From: Elysia chlorotica
Lineage: Eukaryota > Mollusca > Gastropoda > Plakobranchidae
Direction: 5' to 3'
NCBI GenBank assembly: GCA_003991915.1
Contig: RQTK01000689.1
Location: 169,672-233,671, forward strand
Length of the DNA: 64,000 nucleotides
The number at the start of each line of letters is the position of its first letter. Positions within the stretch are counted from its first letter, which is position 1. The position numbers were made by a program, and so were the translations under genes. Positions 27,701 to 41,400 of the stretch are shown here, one piece after another. The notes beneath the pieces are model-generated. The model made no database searches. It was not told the origin of the DNA and was given only the letters and a program-made list of their open reading frames with translations.

Positions 27701-29398
27701 CTTGTCTGTTGATAAAACATGTTGGCAAAATGTGCATGAAATTTTGTACCTTAACAGTATTTGGAGTGTCTGAGTCTAGTCTAAGTAATAGGAATTTTTT
27801 GGTGCAGTCAAACAGATCTTGAATGGGTATCTTTTAATGTGTAACTTGACTTGAGCATTTCCTTAAGTTCCTGAACTTCTAATTTGATGCAACAGGCTGT
27901 TCAGAATTGATCAACTAAAAAATTAATTATTAATTTTTAGTTAAATAAATTCAAAATGTTTACAGGCTCCTTTCTGAAGTAGAAGTATTGAATTTAAACT
28001 TTAAGGATTTCCTATACATGTGTTCCATTATTTCCTCTTTTAAATTCTTCCATACAGATAGCCTATGTCTTGTTCTTTATTGAGATACTGATAGCTATAG
28101 AGGTTGACAAAGATACTGTTATACTTGGTATTTTTTGTTTTTTATTGAGGGGTCAACAATTTAAATAACATTAGCAGCCCGGTTCATCTTTAATAGGAAG
28201 GCAAATAGGTACGGTTGTTGTGCTGTGGACCTAGGAGCAAGAGGTTTGAGGTTTTAATTAAAGCTTCTGCGCTTCTCATAATAGTTACTTTGAGATACCT
28301 AGGAGATGTAAGTTTAATAAAATGTCAGAATTATTGTGGTTATTACTTATTAAAAATGATATTAGGATCCAGCCCTGATCAGATTTGTATACACCACTTT
28401 TATTTAGTCGGAGTAAAATGCAGGAAAAGGAACAAGAAATGGAGTGAAGAGAAGTCAGTGCTCAAATTTTTCTCCTCTTGGGGTAAAAAACACGACGACG
28501 ATGAAACACCCCTGCTGAGTAAGACGAAAGGCACAGATTTCTTTTGAATCTTTTTTTTTCTCGCCTTTTTACTTCAGAATGCAAGAGTATGCTTTGTCCT
28601 GTATTTTACTTTTATCCATGAAGATTTCAAAATTAACTTGGTTGTGTGGTACTGAAAAAGGGCAAATAATGTGTGACGTCGAAAAGGGCAAATGTGTGGC
28701 GTTTTGATATTCTTATTTGCAGTGCTGTGCTGTTTTTGACAATATTATGTGCCAATCTAATTATTTTCCTTTCTATTTCTAATTATTTGGAAGGTGTTTT
28801 AAGTTATTTTTCTTTTGTCCTTTTCTTATTTAACATTTATAAGCACTATTGTTTTAAAATGAGACTTCTTTAATATACTTCAGATTTTATCATTTCAGCT
28901 TATTACAAATTTGAGAATGATATATAAGAAAATAGTAATAATTACTAATGCTCTTACAGTGAATTTGAAGAAAGCACACTACTTCTGCCTACTTAAAAAA
29001 ACTAAGTATATCCAGTTATCATTTTTCGCAACAGCAGCACTCCCATTATTTTTTTGTTTTTGTTTTGTTTTTGCGGGATGGTAATATTTTGGGTAGAAAT
29101 GCAAGGAAGTGAATCAAAATTGTCTCTAAAAGTGGATGTTAGTTACTCTCTACAGAGCATTACTGTAACAACTTTTGAAAACATTTCTCTCTTTCAGAAG
29201 TGTTATGTATAGACATTTTCTCAGGTTCTTCTCTATTCTCTTGTGGCTGTATGTTATATGTGGCGGGGCAAAATTGTTCTGCTTTCTCTTAATAAATCTC
29301 TGACCTTCTGTCTCATCAAGCCTGTCTGTCTGTCTGTCTGTCTGTCTCTATGTGTGTCTATTTGTCTGTCTGTCTGTCTGTCTCTCTGTCTCTCTGTC

Positions 29399-29489
<91 letters not shown>

Positions 29490-32400
29490 CTCTCTGTCTC
29501 TCTCTCACTCTCTCTCTCTGCTTCTGTTTTTGTGTCTCTCTCTCCCACTCAACCTCTCAACCTCTATAATTCATATTACTTCATTTTATCCACCCCCCTC
29601 TTTCTCTCAATGTAAACATTTCTATTTACTTACATGAATACCTTTTTTTTTTAATATAAAATTTTCATGCGATTTTTCACATTAATTCACCTTTGAAAAA
29701 TAATTCTCCTTTGAAGCATTTAAACTTCATTTATAAGATTTTTTACCAAATAATTTGTTTAAAATTAGTAAAAAAAAATGCACATGAACAGAGTCTTGCT
29801 AAGTTTCCTGATCATTAGTTGTTGTAAGATATGAATTCTTTTTTTTTTTTTAATCCTGACAGTCACACCATTTTCCTATTTCCTCAAAATCTGATTTTTA
29901 TAAGCCTAACATTTCACATGTTTACTTATTCTGATGCTATTCATTTTCTTCTCATTACTACAAAAAAAAATTATTTTAAAACTCATTTTATTTTACTCCT
30001 TCTGTTTTTGTGGTTATTTTTTTGGATTTCTTTTTTGCTTGTTATATTCAGCTCAACATATAAAACAGATAAATTGCTGTCGACTTTTATCAGTCTCTTT
30101 GATAGCCTACACCAAAATGCCTGCAATAAAAAAAATTTTTTTTTTGTATTTGTTTCCCTCAGTTTTTAATTTTTCATTGCTCTTTTTAATTTATCACAAG
30201 AAGGCTTTTAAACTCAAATGCCATCGTGGTCTTATTCTGCTCAATTTTGAAGAATATAGGGCCGCAGCAACTACCCTCCACCTGACTCAGAATTGGCTGG
30301 TCCATGTGGTACCGGCATCTTTCATTTCTGCGTCGGTGCTTCTCCGCCAAGTCTGCTTTGGCGACCGACTTTTCTTTTTCCTTGGAGATTCCACTCCAGA
30401 ACTTGTCTTCTGATGTTGGATACAGGCTTTCGAAGTGTATGGCCTATTCAACCCGAATTACGCTTTTTTATCTGTCTCGATGGGTTTTTTTTTCCGTCCT
30501 AGCCCTCAGTTCTTTGTTTGAAACTTCAGGCCACCTAATGTTGAAGACGTTTCCGAGGCATCTGTTGGTGAACGATTGTATTTTTGTGGTGCTAGTCTTG
30601 GTCGCACACCATGTTTCAGAGCCATAGAAAAGGACCGACTTTACGTTAGCATTGAAGATCCTGATCTTGTGTTGGATTGATAGTGCTGTAGACCTCTAGA
30701 TTAGTTTAAGGGTGTTGAAGGCCTTGTTGACTCGGCATGTGATGTCTTTGCTAAGTACACTGCCAAGATAGACAAACTTGTCAACCTCTTCAATGTTTTT
30801 GTCATGCAATTAGAATGCATTGGCCTGTTTGTTGTTGATTCTCATGGCTTTAGTCTTTCTGATGTTTATCTAGAGTCTAGATTTCCCGGCTTCTTCTGCC
30901 ACTTGATAGAGCTTCTCTTGTACATCCTGTTGCTTTTGTGAGAGAAGGCTGAAAAAATTTTTTTATCTATATAAAAAATGAGCCAAAACATAGATATGGG
31001 TAAGGAAATTCAGACATAGAAGTATCAGAAAAAAGGAGAGTTCAAAATATTTTTGTTTACCTTTCAGTCTAAGGTTTTGTTAACAAAGCTCTGAGACTGT
31101 GTTAGAAAAGACAGTCATTCACTCCTTGTAAATGAAATTTCAAACATGTATGCTAAAATTATTTTATCTTTTTCTGTCCATTTATAAGACAACTTTTTAT
31201 TTTCAAAATTTGCAGTGCAAATATTAACAGTCAAAAAAGAGTTTCTTGAATGTTGAAAGCAAGTTTCTATAATTTCTTGATTGTTTGAAGTTGCCCCTTT
31301 ATACCTAATAGAAATCAATTTCATGTAGAAAATGCCTCTAAATTTTTTACGACCCCCAATGCAATTTTTTCTTTCTAAGAAAGCCTGAACCTTTATGCAT
31401 GCAAAGAGGGGGGAGGATACTCTGAGGATCCTTAAGATCATCAACAGTTATGAAAAACCAAGAGAACAAACTTTGTTATATGTACTCAATGTTCTAAATT
31501 TAGAAGGTAACGTTTTTTTGTTGTTTTTTTTGTTTTTTCTTCCCACATAGCATTCAATAAGGGATTTATCAAGAACACAGGGTTGTCGCTCAATCTGGCG
31601 ATCATCAAGGCTTTGTTTGTAAAGAAGGCTATTCACACTTGGCGGAACCGGGTTGTTACTTTGGTCCAGCTTTTGCTGCCTGTGATTTTCACCATCTTGG
31701 GCTTGGCTGCAGATGAGAGCCGACCAGATGCAAACCTGGTAGAGCCACCACTGACCATGCACATGGAGCCTTTTGGACGCACCTTCATTCCCGTTACTGC
31801 AGGACTGAACCCCACGACACCTCGCACAGACTTCACAAGGCTCTACAAGGCTCAGTTTGGATCTTCACAAGTTTTGGAGGAGTTCTCAATACCACCTGTA
31901 AGTATGGATACCACCGCACAGCTAAACCTGAGGAGAGACCATTTTGTCGGTTTCTGATGATGTGTTTTCACTTGAATCAACTTGCTTAAAGGCAATTGTT
32001 GCTTAATGTAAACCTCTTTAGACAGTTCTTTTTTGCTATTTATAGTTGTTTAATAGATTAGATCAACTTTTGCTTAACAAGATAAAATTTTGTTGGAATG
32101 AGAAAAAAACACCCAGGAATAAGTTGGTCACCTGATTATATTGACACCCACCTGTCCAGTAAAAAGCAAGATGACTCATGTGATTGGAATCGGAAACCTC
32201 TTGCATTAGTTGTCGACACTTTAATCCCAGCACAAGCTCCTCTATGGGATTAGTTGTCAATATTTCACTTTTGTAATACCTGTGGCAACATAGCTGAATG
32301 TTATGTAATTTTTTTTTAGTGATTCTCGTGTTTTGTAATGTCGAGATTTGACATAAAAAATCAAAATATCGATTGAAATATTTTTGTCCAGTATGACTTC

Positions 32401-35400
32401 AATAACTACACCCTAAAGAGAGCCTCCGATCTGGGAACAACAACATACAACAAAGAGATGGTCATTGGTATGGAGGCGATTGATCCAAGTGGATCAGAGA
32501 CATCAGCTGCAGTTGCGTTTTATAACGGTCAGCCATTCCATGGAAAGGGAGTTACTGTAAGTAATGTTGCTTTCTTCTTTTCCTACCCAGGTTTATTATG
32601 TCTAACTGTGGGGACAGGTTAGGCCAAATGACAGTAACGTCAGATATCTTAGAGATGCATATTTTACGTGTTCTTTGTTGTTGCTGAGGGGTTAATAATT
32701 CTGCAATAGGCATCGATGAAGGCAAAATACATACCTAACTATACAAGGCAGCAATGTGCAAAGATGCCAAGGTGAAATACACATCACACTCCAATTTGCT
32801 ATACATACGTTTCGACTAAAAGCGTGACAAATTTTTTGTCTGTTTGATCCAATGCTAATCTTCCATCTCTCCTTGCAGATAAACTACTTGATGAACACCT
32901 TCCTGCGGGCAACTTTGAATGACACTTTCAGCTTGCAGACAATTCTTGCACCATTGCCGAAAGATCCAAAAGCTGCCGCTGAGAGGAATGCTCTGCTAGC
33001 CCTATCTGCTGGCTTCTCCATCGGATTCTTCATCAGCTTCGGGATGGCCTTTCTCACAACAATGTTCATTTTCTTCCTCATCAAAGAGAGACAGGTGAGT
33101 CAAAACTTGAAAACCCCCCATGATCAGCTGGTGTTTGAGGAATGCATACCTCACTGCCAAATTCAATGTCCAGGGCACATATCATAAAACAATATTCACC
33201 CTTTTTATCAGACTATGAAAGAAGGTCACATCAAAAATTGAGATATGCAATGTCCATGGTAAAAGTAGTAATTAGAAATACTAAGGTTCATCGAATATAA
33301 ATTGTCCTGACCATGAAAGGATTATTGAATTATTTTGAAATTCCAGAAATAATAATTCATTCATGATTTGATGACATGAAAAAATGTTTAAGTTCCCGAT
33401 GCTTACTTTTTATGTTACTGCACTCCAAGCCATATAAACCATATATGCAGCTTTATTAAAAGGAAGCTGGAGCAAATTTGGCAATCACAGTGGTTTTAAT
33501 TGAGAAGATTTCTTTCATCAAGTATCTTTTCTTGAAAGGAAAATTTCCAATTGATATAGATTTTGAGTCCTCTGAAGTTTATGAGGGAATATGCCAGTGA
33601 TCAAATTTTGGGTAAGAACTTTTGAATGCTGACACCTTGATGCAACAAATGCATTGTGCTGGAGCGTAATTACTGATAAGAATGACACAGTTAAAAAGCT
33701 TATCCAATCAGATCAAGTAATAACAATTGGACAGACTTTGAATGAAACTACTGTTTCTCATGATAATGTATTGACTTTTTTGCATGATTATTTGAACATG
33801 AATAAGGTCTACAAGATGGTGTCCCTTCTTATGACAGAAATAATGGAGGAAATAGGATTCCGCTGGGAACCTCTTTTAGCCTGCGTGAAAAGCAAAAGAA
33901 CCCTTTTGGCAGATTGATGACAGTGGACGTAGCATGGCTCTATCAATATAATCCAGAAATAAAGTGATTTAAAAAAAAATTTGTTTAAACCCTCAAAAAC
34001 AAATATGAGTGACTTTGTGACAAAGGTCATGCTCCCAGTCTCTAGGGATATGGAACTTCGGAAGGTGTCTTTTGAAGAACAAAGCAATGGACGGAAAATA
34101 CTACTCACAACCCTTGCATAGACTGAAGCATGATTTAGCTACATTACGTCCCTGGCATATTCAAAATAGAGCCTGCAGGACAACCCTCCGTCTCATCATG
34201 TCGCAGTGTCAACAACTGCTGCAGACATGCTACCTCATCCTGCCTTCTCACTCCTTGAGACTTTTTTCCCTTAATTAAGGTGTGCAAAAAAGGAGTATTG
34301 AAGATATATTGAAACTGATGGACAGAAGAAGATATGTAAAAAGACAACACAGGAGATACATTCATACACAATCTGTACATATTTATTGGAAAAACAAAAA
34401 CTTTGATATATGTTATTTGAGACTTGGCAAAGACTTAAGTATTTTTTCCAGCTGTTTTTTATACCACTATACAAGCGTTAACCATCATAGTTATCCAGTT
34501 TTTATGTTATCTTATGTTGTCTACAATTGAGCCTATGTAGTGCTGAGGTTGGACGTTAAACTAACTCAACTCATCTTAAAAAGGAAAAGCCAACAATAAT
34601 CTGACAATAAAAAAAGGGTTGTAACATTATTTTCATATCCAGTGTTCAGCAGACATTAAGTAACAAATGCAATGAAATTCAGCATTTTTTCAATCCGTTT
34701 CTGTAGGTTGGGGCAAAGCACATGCAAGTTGTCAGTGGAGTGGGACCCGTCACCTACTGGCTCCCAACATTCATGTGGGACTTCATCAACTACATCTTCC
34801 CAAGCATGCTACTTCTTGTGGTATTTGCTGCATACTCTAAATCTGCGTATTTGGATGATGGTCGTTTTATGTTGGTCATACTTGTGCTGGCAATCTACGG
34901 CTGGGCTGTACTGCCATTTATGTACGCCCTGCAGTTTGCCTTTAATTCTCCGCCCACTGGAGTGGTAATGGTCATCGTTATGAACATTTTTTCAGGTAAA
35001 TAATTTATTGCATTTCACATTTTTAACCATAATTGGGAGTCGGTGGTAAAAAATTACACCAAGTTCTTTTGTTTATATTTAACTTAAAATACCTCATTAC
35101 TTTCGATGGGAATACTTTTTCTTTTTAATTTTATGTTTTCCTCAAATAGCCAATTTGTCCATTAAAAAGTGAAAAACTGAGGAATCACTGAGTACCAAGG
35201 AAGTAAGAACAAAGCAACATAAGATAAGGCTTAATTTCATGTTTATCTGTTTCGTTTCTTTGCCTTTGGTATTTTGATTTATCTTTTTTTTCTTTCCAGT
35301 ATTGTAATTTGTCTGTGGATCGCATTTTGCTCAGAAAGGGTTTAGTGAACTGGGCAATTTGCCAGGGGACACTATTTTTATATTTACATTTTAAGGGCTT

Positions 35401-38400
35401 GATGGAAAAACAGCAATTGTCACAAAATAATTTCCTTTTTTTTCTTGCTCCTGAGGATGTAAATATTATAAATCTGTGTAATATTTTTTGTTTTTTTGTT
35501 GAAATGTATATATGTATATTTTTGGTTTATCTTTCATTTGAAACTTTGCAGATGACTAAATATATTTCATACTTCGTTCATTTTATTTTAAGGTTTTGTA
35601 TTGACTTAAAATGTTTTGTCACCGATTCTAATTTAACATGTTTGTTATGTATTAATTAATTGCAAACAATTTTTTTTTTAGTTTTTATTTTTCTTCTTGT
35701 TTTTAACTCTTACAGGTATGTAAGGGTGGATATATATTAAAAAGTGTACAGTAATAATTATTATCAGGTGGAAAATTATTTTTAAAGACAATGCGTCTAT
35801 TGTTCCTTGTGTTTCAGGCCTTATCACTACAACGGCAGTGTTTATTCTGAAAATCCCTGCCCTGAAAACTGAGGATATCGGCAACACTCTTGACTGGATC
35901 TTCATGGCTGTATTCCCCAACTACAATATGGCCTCCTGCTTCAGCAACATATACACCAACTATCTAAGTCTGCAGACCTGTGAAGATGTGGATTGCTCCA
36001 CTGGGATATCCACATGCTGCCCACGTATGTCTTGGGTCTAACTATTTTCCTAGCAAAAATTTCTATGAGGTGTCAAAGTACATCTCAATCTAATTAATTT
36101 TTTTTTAGCAAAACTTTCATTCTCTCCCTCAGTACATCTCAAGCTGATTAAACTATTTTCCTGGAAAATGTTCCATTAGTTGGGTATGTAGGCCCTACGG
36201 CTGGGTCTGAGACAATTCTTTTCATGCTAAATTTTTTCAATTTTCCATGTAAAATTTCCATGTGCTGCCTGTGGAAGTCTCAATCTAATCAAATTATTTT
36301 AGGAAAATTTTCTCTTGTTCCCCATGTAGGTCTCAAGCTATTCAAGCCAATTTCCTAGCAACAAGATAGGTGTCAATCTAATATAACTATTTTTAACAAC
36401 CAAATAAGCTCCAATCTAATCAATTTACTGTCTTAGCAACCAGAGCTTAGAAGGCAACAAATATTGTTATAATAAATGTATATTCATTTCTTGCTTCATC
36501 CACTTTTTCTGTTCAGTTTTTTTTTAACTTTCCTAAATTTGATCAATGCGTGATAATTTTCTTAGAATCCATGATTTGACTGGATCTGTTTGCTGATGAG
36601 AATTGAATAGTTGTTAAAAATCAAGACTGCGAAATTTATTTTTGTGAGACTTGGAGTCATAGCCTAAAGCCTGAGCCAATATTGTAGTAATATTGTTAAA
36701 CAAAAGGGAAAAAAATTCACAGGAAAAGTCCAAAATGATTGTGTTTAACTGGTCATGGGAAACATGCAGATGCCTTCAATGTTGCTTTTAGAATACACTT
36801 TCACATTGATGCTCTATTTTGTCAGATCCTGAAAAATATTGGTGGCGGGTTTTTTTTTCTTAAAAAGGCAATCTTTTTTTCTTCTGTGTAATAATCATAC
36901 AATAGCAGCTATTTTCTTCTAGGCAAAAATTGCATTGTTTCTATCCAAATGGGTTAAGATTCAGTCTTTGAGCATTTTAAAGCCGTTGTAAACGAGATAA
37001 AAACCATATTTTGTTTCAAAATTCCTAAACTATGTTCATGATCAGTGTTTTGCTCTTGATACCTGTAAAATATTGGCTATATCTAAAAGCATATGAAAAT
37101 ATTAAAAATGATTTGTATTTTAAACATCCATTTCAGAAACTTGTAAATTGTTGGGGATCTGTACCAACTTTGAAACAAACTACACGGCATGGGAGAGACC
37201 GGGCATTGGCTCATACTTGCTATTCATGGCCTGTCAGGGTTTTATTTACATCGTCATTGTGATGCTGGTGGAATACCATGTGTTCCAGAGGTTGTGGTGA
37301 GCAGGCAAACGTAGAGATAATTTTTATTTATGGTACAAAAGGGGAGGGGGAAGGGGGCTATTTTGTCGTTGTGGTGCTGGTGGCATATTATCACATGTGT
37401 TAGAGGGTGTACTTTGCATGCAAGCGTAGATAGGATTTTTGTTTATGACACCAGGGGGAGGAGGGGGTGGATTTATATCATCATTGTGATGCTGGAGAAA
37501 TATCTGAGGTTTTGGTGAGCAGAAAAACGTAGAAATAATTTTTTTGGATGGTACCATAGTTTGAAAGATTTCAAATATGACATCTTCACCTATAAAAAAA
37601 AAAAAGATAAATGAAACTGATTTATGAACATAGTTGTTGTGGTGAGCAGGCAAACGTAGAGATAATTTTTATTTATGGTACAAAAGGGGAGGGGAAAGGG
37701 GGGTATTTTGTCATTGTGGTGCTGGTGGCATATTATCACATGTGTTAGAGGGTGTACTTTGCATGCAAGCGTAGATAGGATTTTTGTTTATGACACCAGG
37801 GGGAGGAGGGGGTGGATTTATATCATCATTGTGATGCTGGAGAAATACCTGAGGTTTTGGTGAGCAGAAAAACGTAGAAATGATTTTTTTGATGGTACCA
37901 TAGTTTGAAAGATTTCAAATATGACATCTTCACCTTTAAAAAAAAAAGATAAATGAAACTGATTTATGAACATAGTTGTTTTTTTTTTAAAGGTACTTGA
38001 TTGGCGGATCACCAGAGAACTCTGATGGTTCTCAAGAGGAGTCGATGATATCCACTGAAGACAGTGACGTGGCTGCAGAAAAACAGAGAATCAACTCTAG
38101 CCCTGCCTCTGTACTCTCCAACGGTAAGGAGAGCGTTGTCAGTCATGCTGAGACTGTTGTGGCTACATGCATGTTCTACAGATTATTGTGATTATCATGT
38201 TTACCTGTCTCTGGATTTATTTGAATTAGTTTGTAGAGGGGAAACAGCATACGTTTCAGCCTCTGCAGCCATCTAATCGAAACACATCTCGTATGTTTTT
38301 GTATTCAAGATTTCAGTTGTTTTTACAAAAGACTGGAAATAGCTTAGCCTTGAATGTTGCTTAAGATGTGATGCTCCCAAGGCAATCTGTCACAAATGGC

Positions 38401-41400
38401 CTTTCTCTGTGCATTATGTGGTGTTTTCCAGATTGTATTAAGGATCGTGCTGTGCCCCTTCAAGCATGGGACAATGAAGGTTTGTTTTCTGTCTTGCTTG
38501 CAAAACTTTTTTCACAGCCGTGCTTGATTGCTGACATATTTTTCTTTATATGTTACAAAAGTTTTTTTGTTCTCAATGAGAGATCCAAGTGCTCTTTCCA
38601 TATGAATTAGCTGTCGTTTCCTGTATGAAATTTAGAAATCATTTTCATATACCTTAATTTATTGCCATACATCTTGTATTTATGCAAATCTTCCTATTAG
38701 CTTTATATGCAATATTGGCAAAAGTTTCTGCTAATAGTGACTCACTTATTTAGAGTTACTCCCCTTAGCTTCTCTATCTAGGATTGTTAGAGAGAGAGTA
38801 ATGCTAGGGTAAAAAGGGTTGAATATATTTTAAAAAATTCTGAAGACATTGTTAGAATCTAGTACTTTTAGGGTTGAAAAGATTCAACACATTAGAAATG
38901 CTGAAAATATTGAAGTTTCATTCATTTATATTATAATCTATCTGACAAAAGGGTAAGCAAAAATTTGTCTTTGAAATAAGAAGTATAGTTTCATCCGACA
39001 GAAAAATAAAGAAAACCCAGATAGGAAAGAAAGCTGTGATCTCCTCTTGGATGCCCATAAGAATGACTGTGTTTATGATTTTTAGCAAGTTTTATTGTTG
39101 CTTTAGATGCTTAACTTGCACATTCTTTTTCTGGGTGTTTTTTGACACATGAAAATTTTAAAAAGATGAAAAAATTAAAAGATATTATAAGCATACAATT
39201 TTGGCTGAAATTTAGCACAAGATCCAGGTAATAGAGTAGGCTACAGTGGTCTCCGCCTAAGAACCTGCCCCTCGGGAAACAAGAAAAGCTTTATCTCACT
39301 TGTTTGTAGCAACATACACCTTGCGTAATTGTTCAAGTCCCACCTAATCTTCAGTGATTGGATGCCCAGTCTCTCAAATGATTGTGTCCACCTATGATTC
39401 TCAGTCTAGAGCAGACAGCTGTGCAGTTCACACCTCCATGTGAAACTCATTGATTTCCCAGCTGCTAGACTTATAGGTACCAGGTGCTCACGTTGCAAAA
39501 TCAAGGTGGAAGAAATTTCTTTGATTTCAACACCAGATGGCTCTTCCCCCTAGTCTCACCGCACAGACTGATGTGTGCACAGCTCCTAGCTTTTTTTTTA
39601 AATAAAATTCTATGGTCAAGGCTCTGTTTAAGGGAGAAAATTTTGGTTTGGTAAGTTAAAAAAAAAACTTGAGTCTGCGACCATCCGATTGAAGGTTGTG
39701 TACTCTAAGACAACCACAACTGTAAATGTGATGAGAGAGAGAGAGAGAGAAAGAAAAAGAGAGGGAGAGAGAGAGCTGAGAGAGAGAAAGGGAGGAAAGG
39801 AAGGTCGGGAAATAAAAGAGGAAAAAAAGGAGTGATAGGAGACAGAGACAAAGAGAGGAAAGGAGGTCGCCATAAAGAGAGAAAAAGAAGAGAGAGAGAA
39901 TGCGAGAGAGGCAGACAGATAGAGAGAGAGGGAGGGGAAAAGAAACAAAAAAAGTTTAACAATGTATCGTATGAAAGTACCTTGCGTGAATGGTCAACTC
40001 CTACTTTCTGGTCCGTGCAATAACCATGATTCTCAGTCTAGAGAAGCCAGATGTTCACACCTGCAAGTCAAACTTTGAGTTCCCCGCCCACAGACTAAAC
40101 AGTGCAGGGTTGATGATAAAAAAAGATTTGTTTGATGTTGACCAAGTGGATTACTAGCGTTACCGCACTTCTGCAACAGTTACACATCTTCTCACTGTCT
40201 AACTATAGAAAGGATCAACGAGCTTGTTAGGGATCAGAATTTAATTTGAGGAAATAAAATAAAAATCGAACATACTGCATGTTGCGTTCCCTTAGACATC
40301 CGCGCCATTGTGAGAGAAGGAGAGAGAGTGGGAGAGAGCGAGAGAGGAGAGAAGGAAAAGAACATGAGAGACAGTTACAGAGAGAAAAGGTAAAAAGAAA
40401 AATCGCGCACCTTTTCAGAGTCTATTAATAATTTAATGGTTGGCACATTATTTGAGCAACCGCGAGGCGTGGTTGGCAGGATTTAATAATATTGGAGTGC
40501 TTGCTAAATGTCACATTTACTCCTTAATGATTGGATACCTACCCACTCTTGCGTAACGAAACAACTGCTGCCCCCCTTTTATTCTTATTCGAGGGCAGGC
40601 CCTGGGGGGAGGGATTTAGGTTCGTCGGTTAACATGTAAAATTCTTTGCGTTTCCTGACTGCAGACCCACAGGCGCCATGAGTCTGCGTGGCAAAGAGAT
40701 GGCGGAAAGAAGACTTCTCTGATCTTCTTACATGTCTGTAGCCTAGTCTACCGTTTCTAAAGGTTCACAGGCTTGTGTGTGTTCACCCTCTTCCCCCGCC
40801 GCCCCCCTCTTCCCACTTCTCTCACACATGTGATTGCATGTATTGAGATACATGTGACGCTCTTAGATCACTATAGAAATAATCACCATGCTGGGGAAGT
40901 GAAAAATAATGTGTTAGCTTGACAATTTAAAAAAAAATTAAATCCGCCTCTGTTAAAACGTGTTTTTACACTTTATACTTTATATTTTTTAAAGAGAAAT
41001 AATTATGTTTCATATGGCCAGCGGGTTCGAAGACGGAGTGGGTTGGTAAGCAGAGAGTTCTTACGAGGAGACCACTGTACAAGGTTTAGCTCTCTAATGA
41101 TAAAGAAAAGGAAAACTGCACAACTTGAGTTTGTCTTTAAGGTTATAAACACTTGTGATCAAAGTCTATTTCTGATCAAGTCTTGGTAGTGTGATTTTCA
41201 CCACTATACTGAATATCATTATTTCAAACTAAAGTTTGTTGAAAATATTATTTACCACCATTTTATATACATTTAGTCCATCAAGTGTAGGGACCTACAC
41301 CAAGTTCCTTTTTTTTCTTCTTTTTTTTTATTGTAAAAAATCAGATAACAAAATAAAATAAAAGTTTAAATAATTCATGGAAATGTTTAAAAAAGAAAAC

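Noticed and set aside
28215..28547. The whole 110-codon ORF as a gene
   Set aside because: Only the 28408-28518 part has splice borders in the right phase and exon-like composition; the rest reads as intron.
29831..30627. Phe-rich overlapping ORFs on the plus strand
   Set aside because: Translations of T-rich intron and of the antisense side of a LINE fragment.
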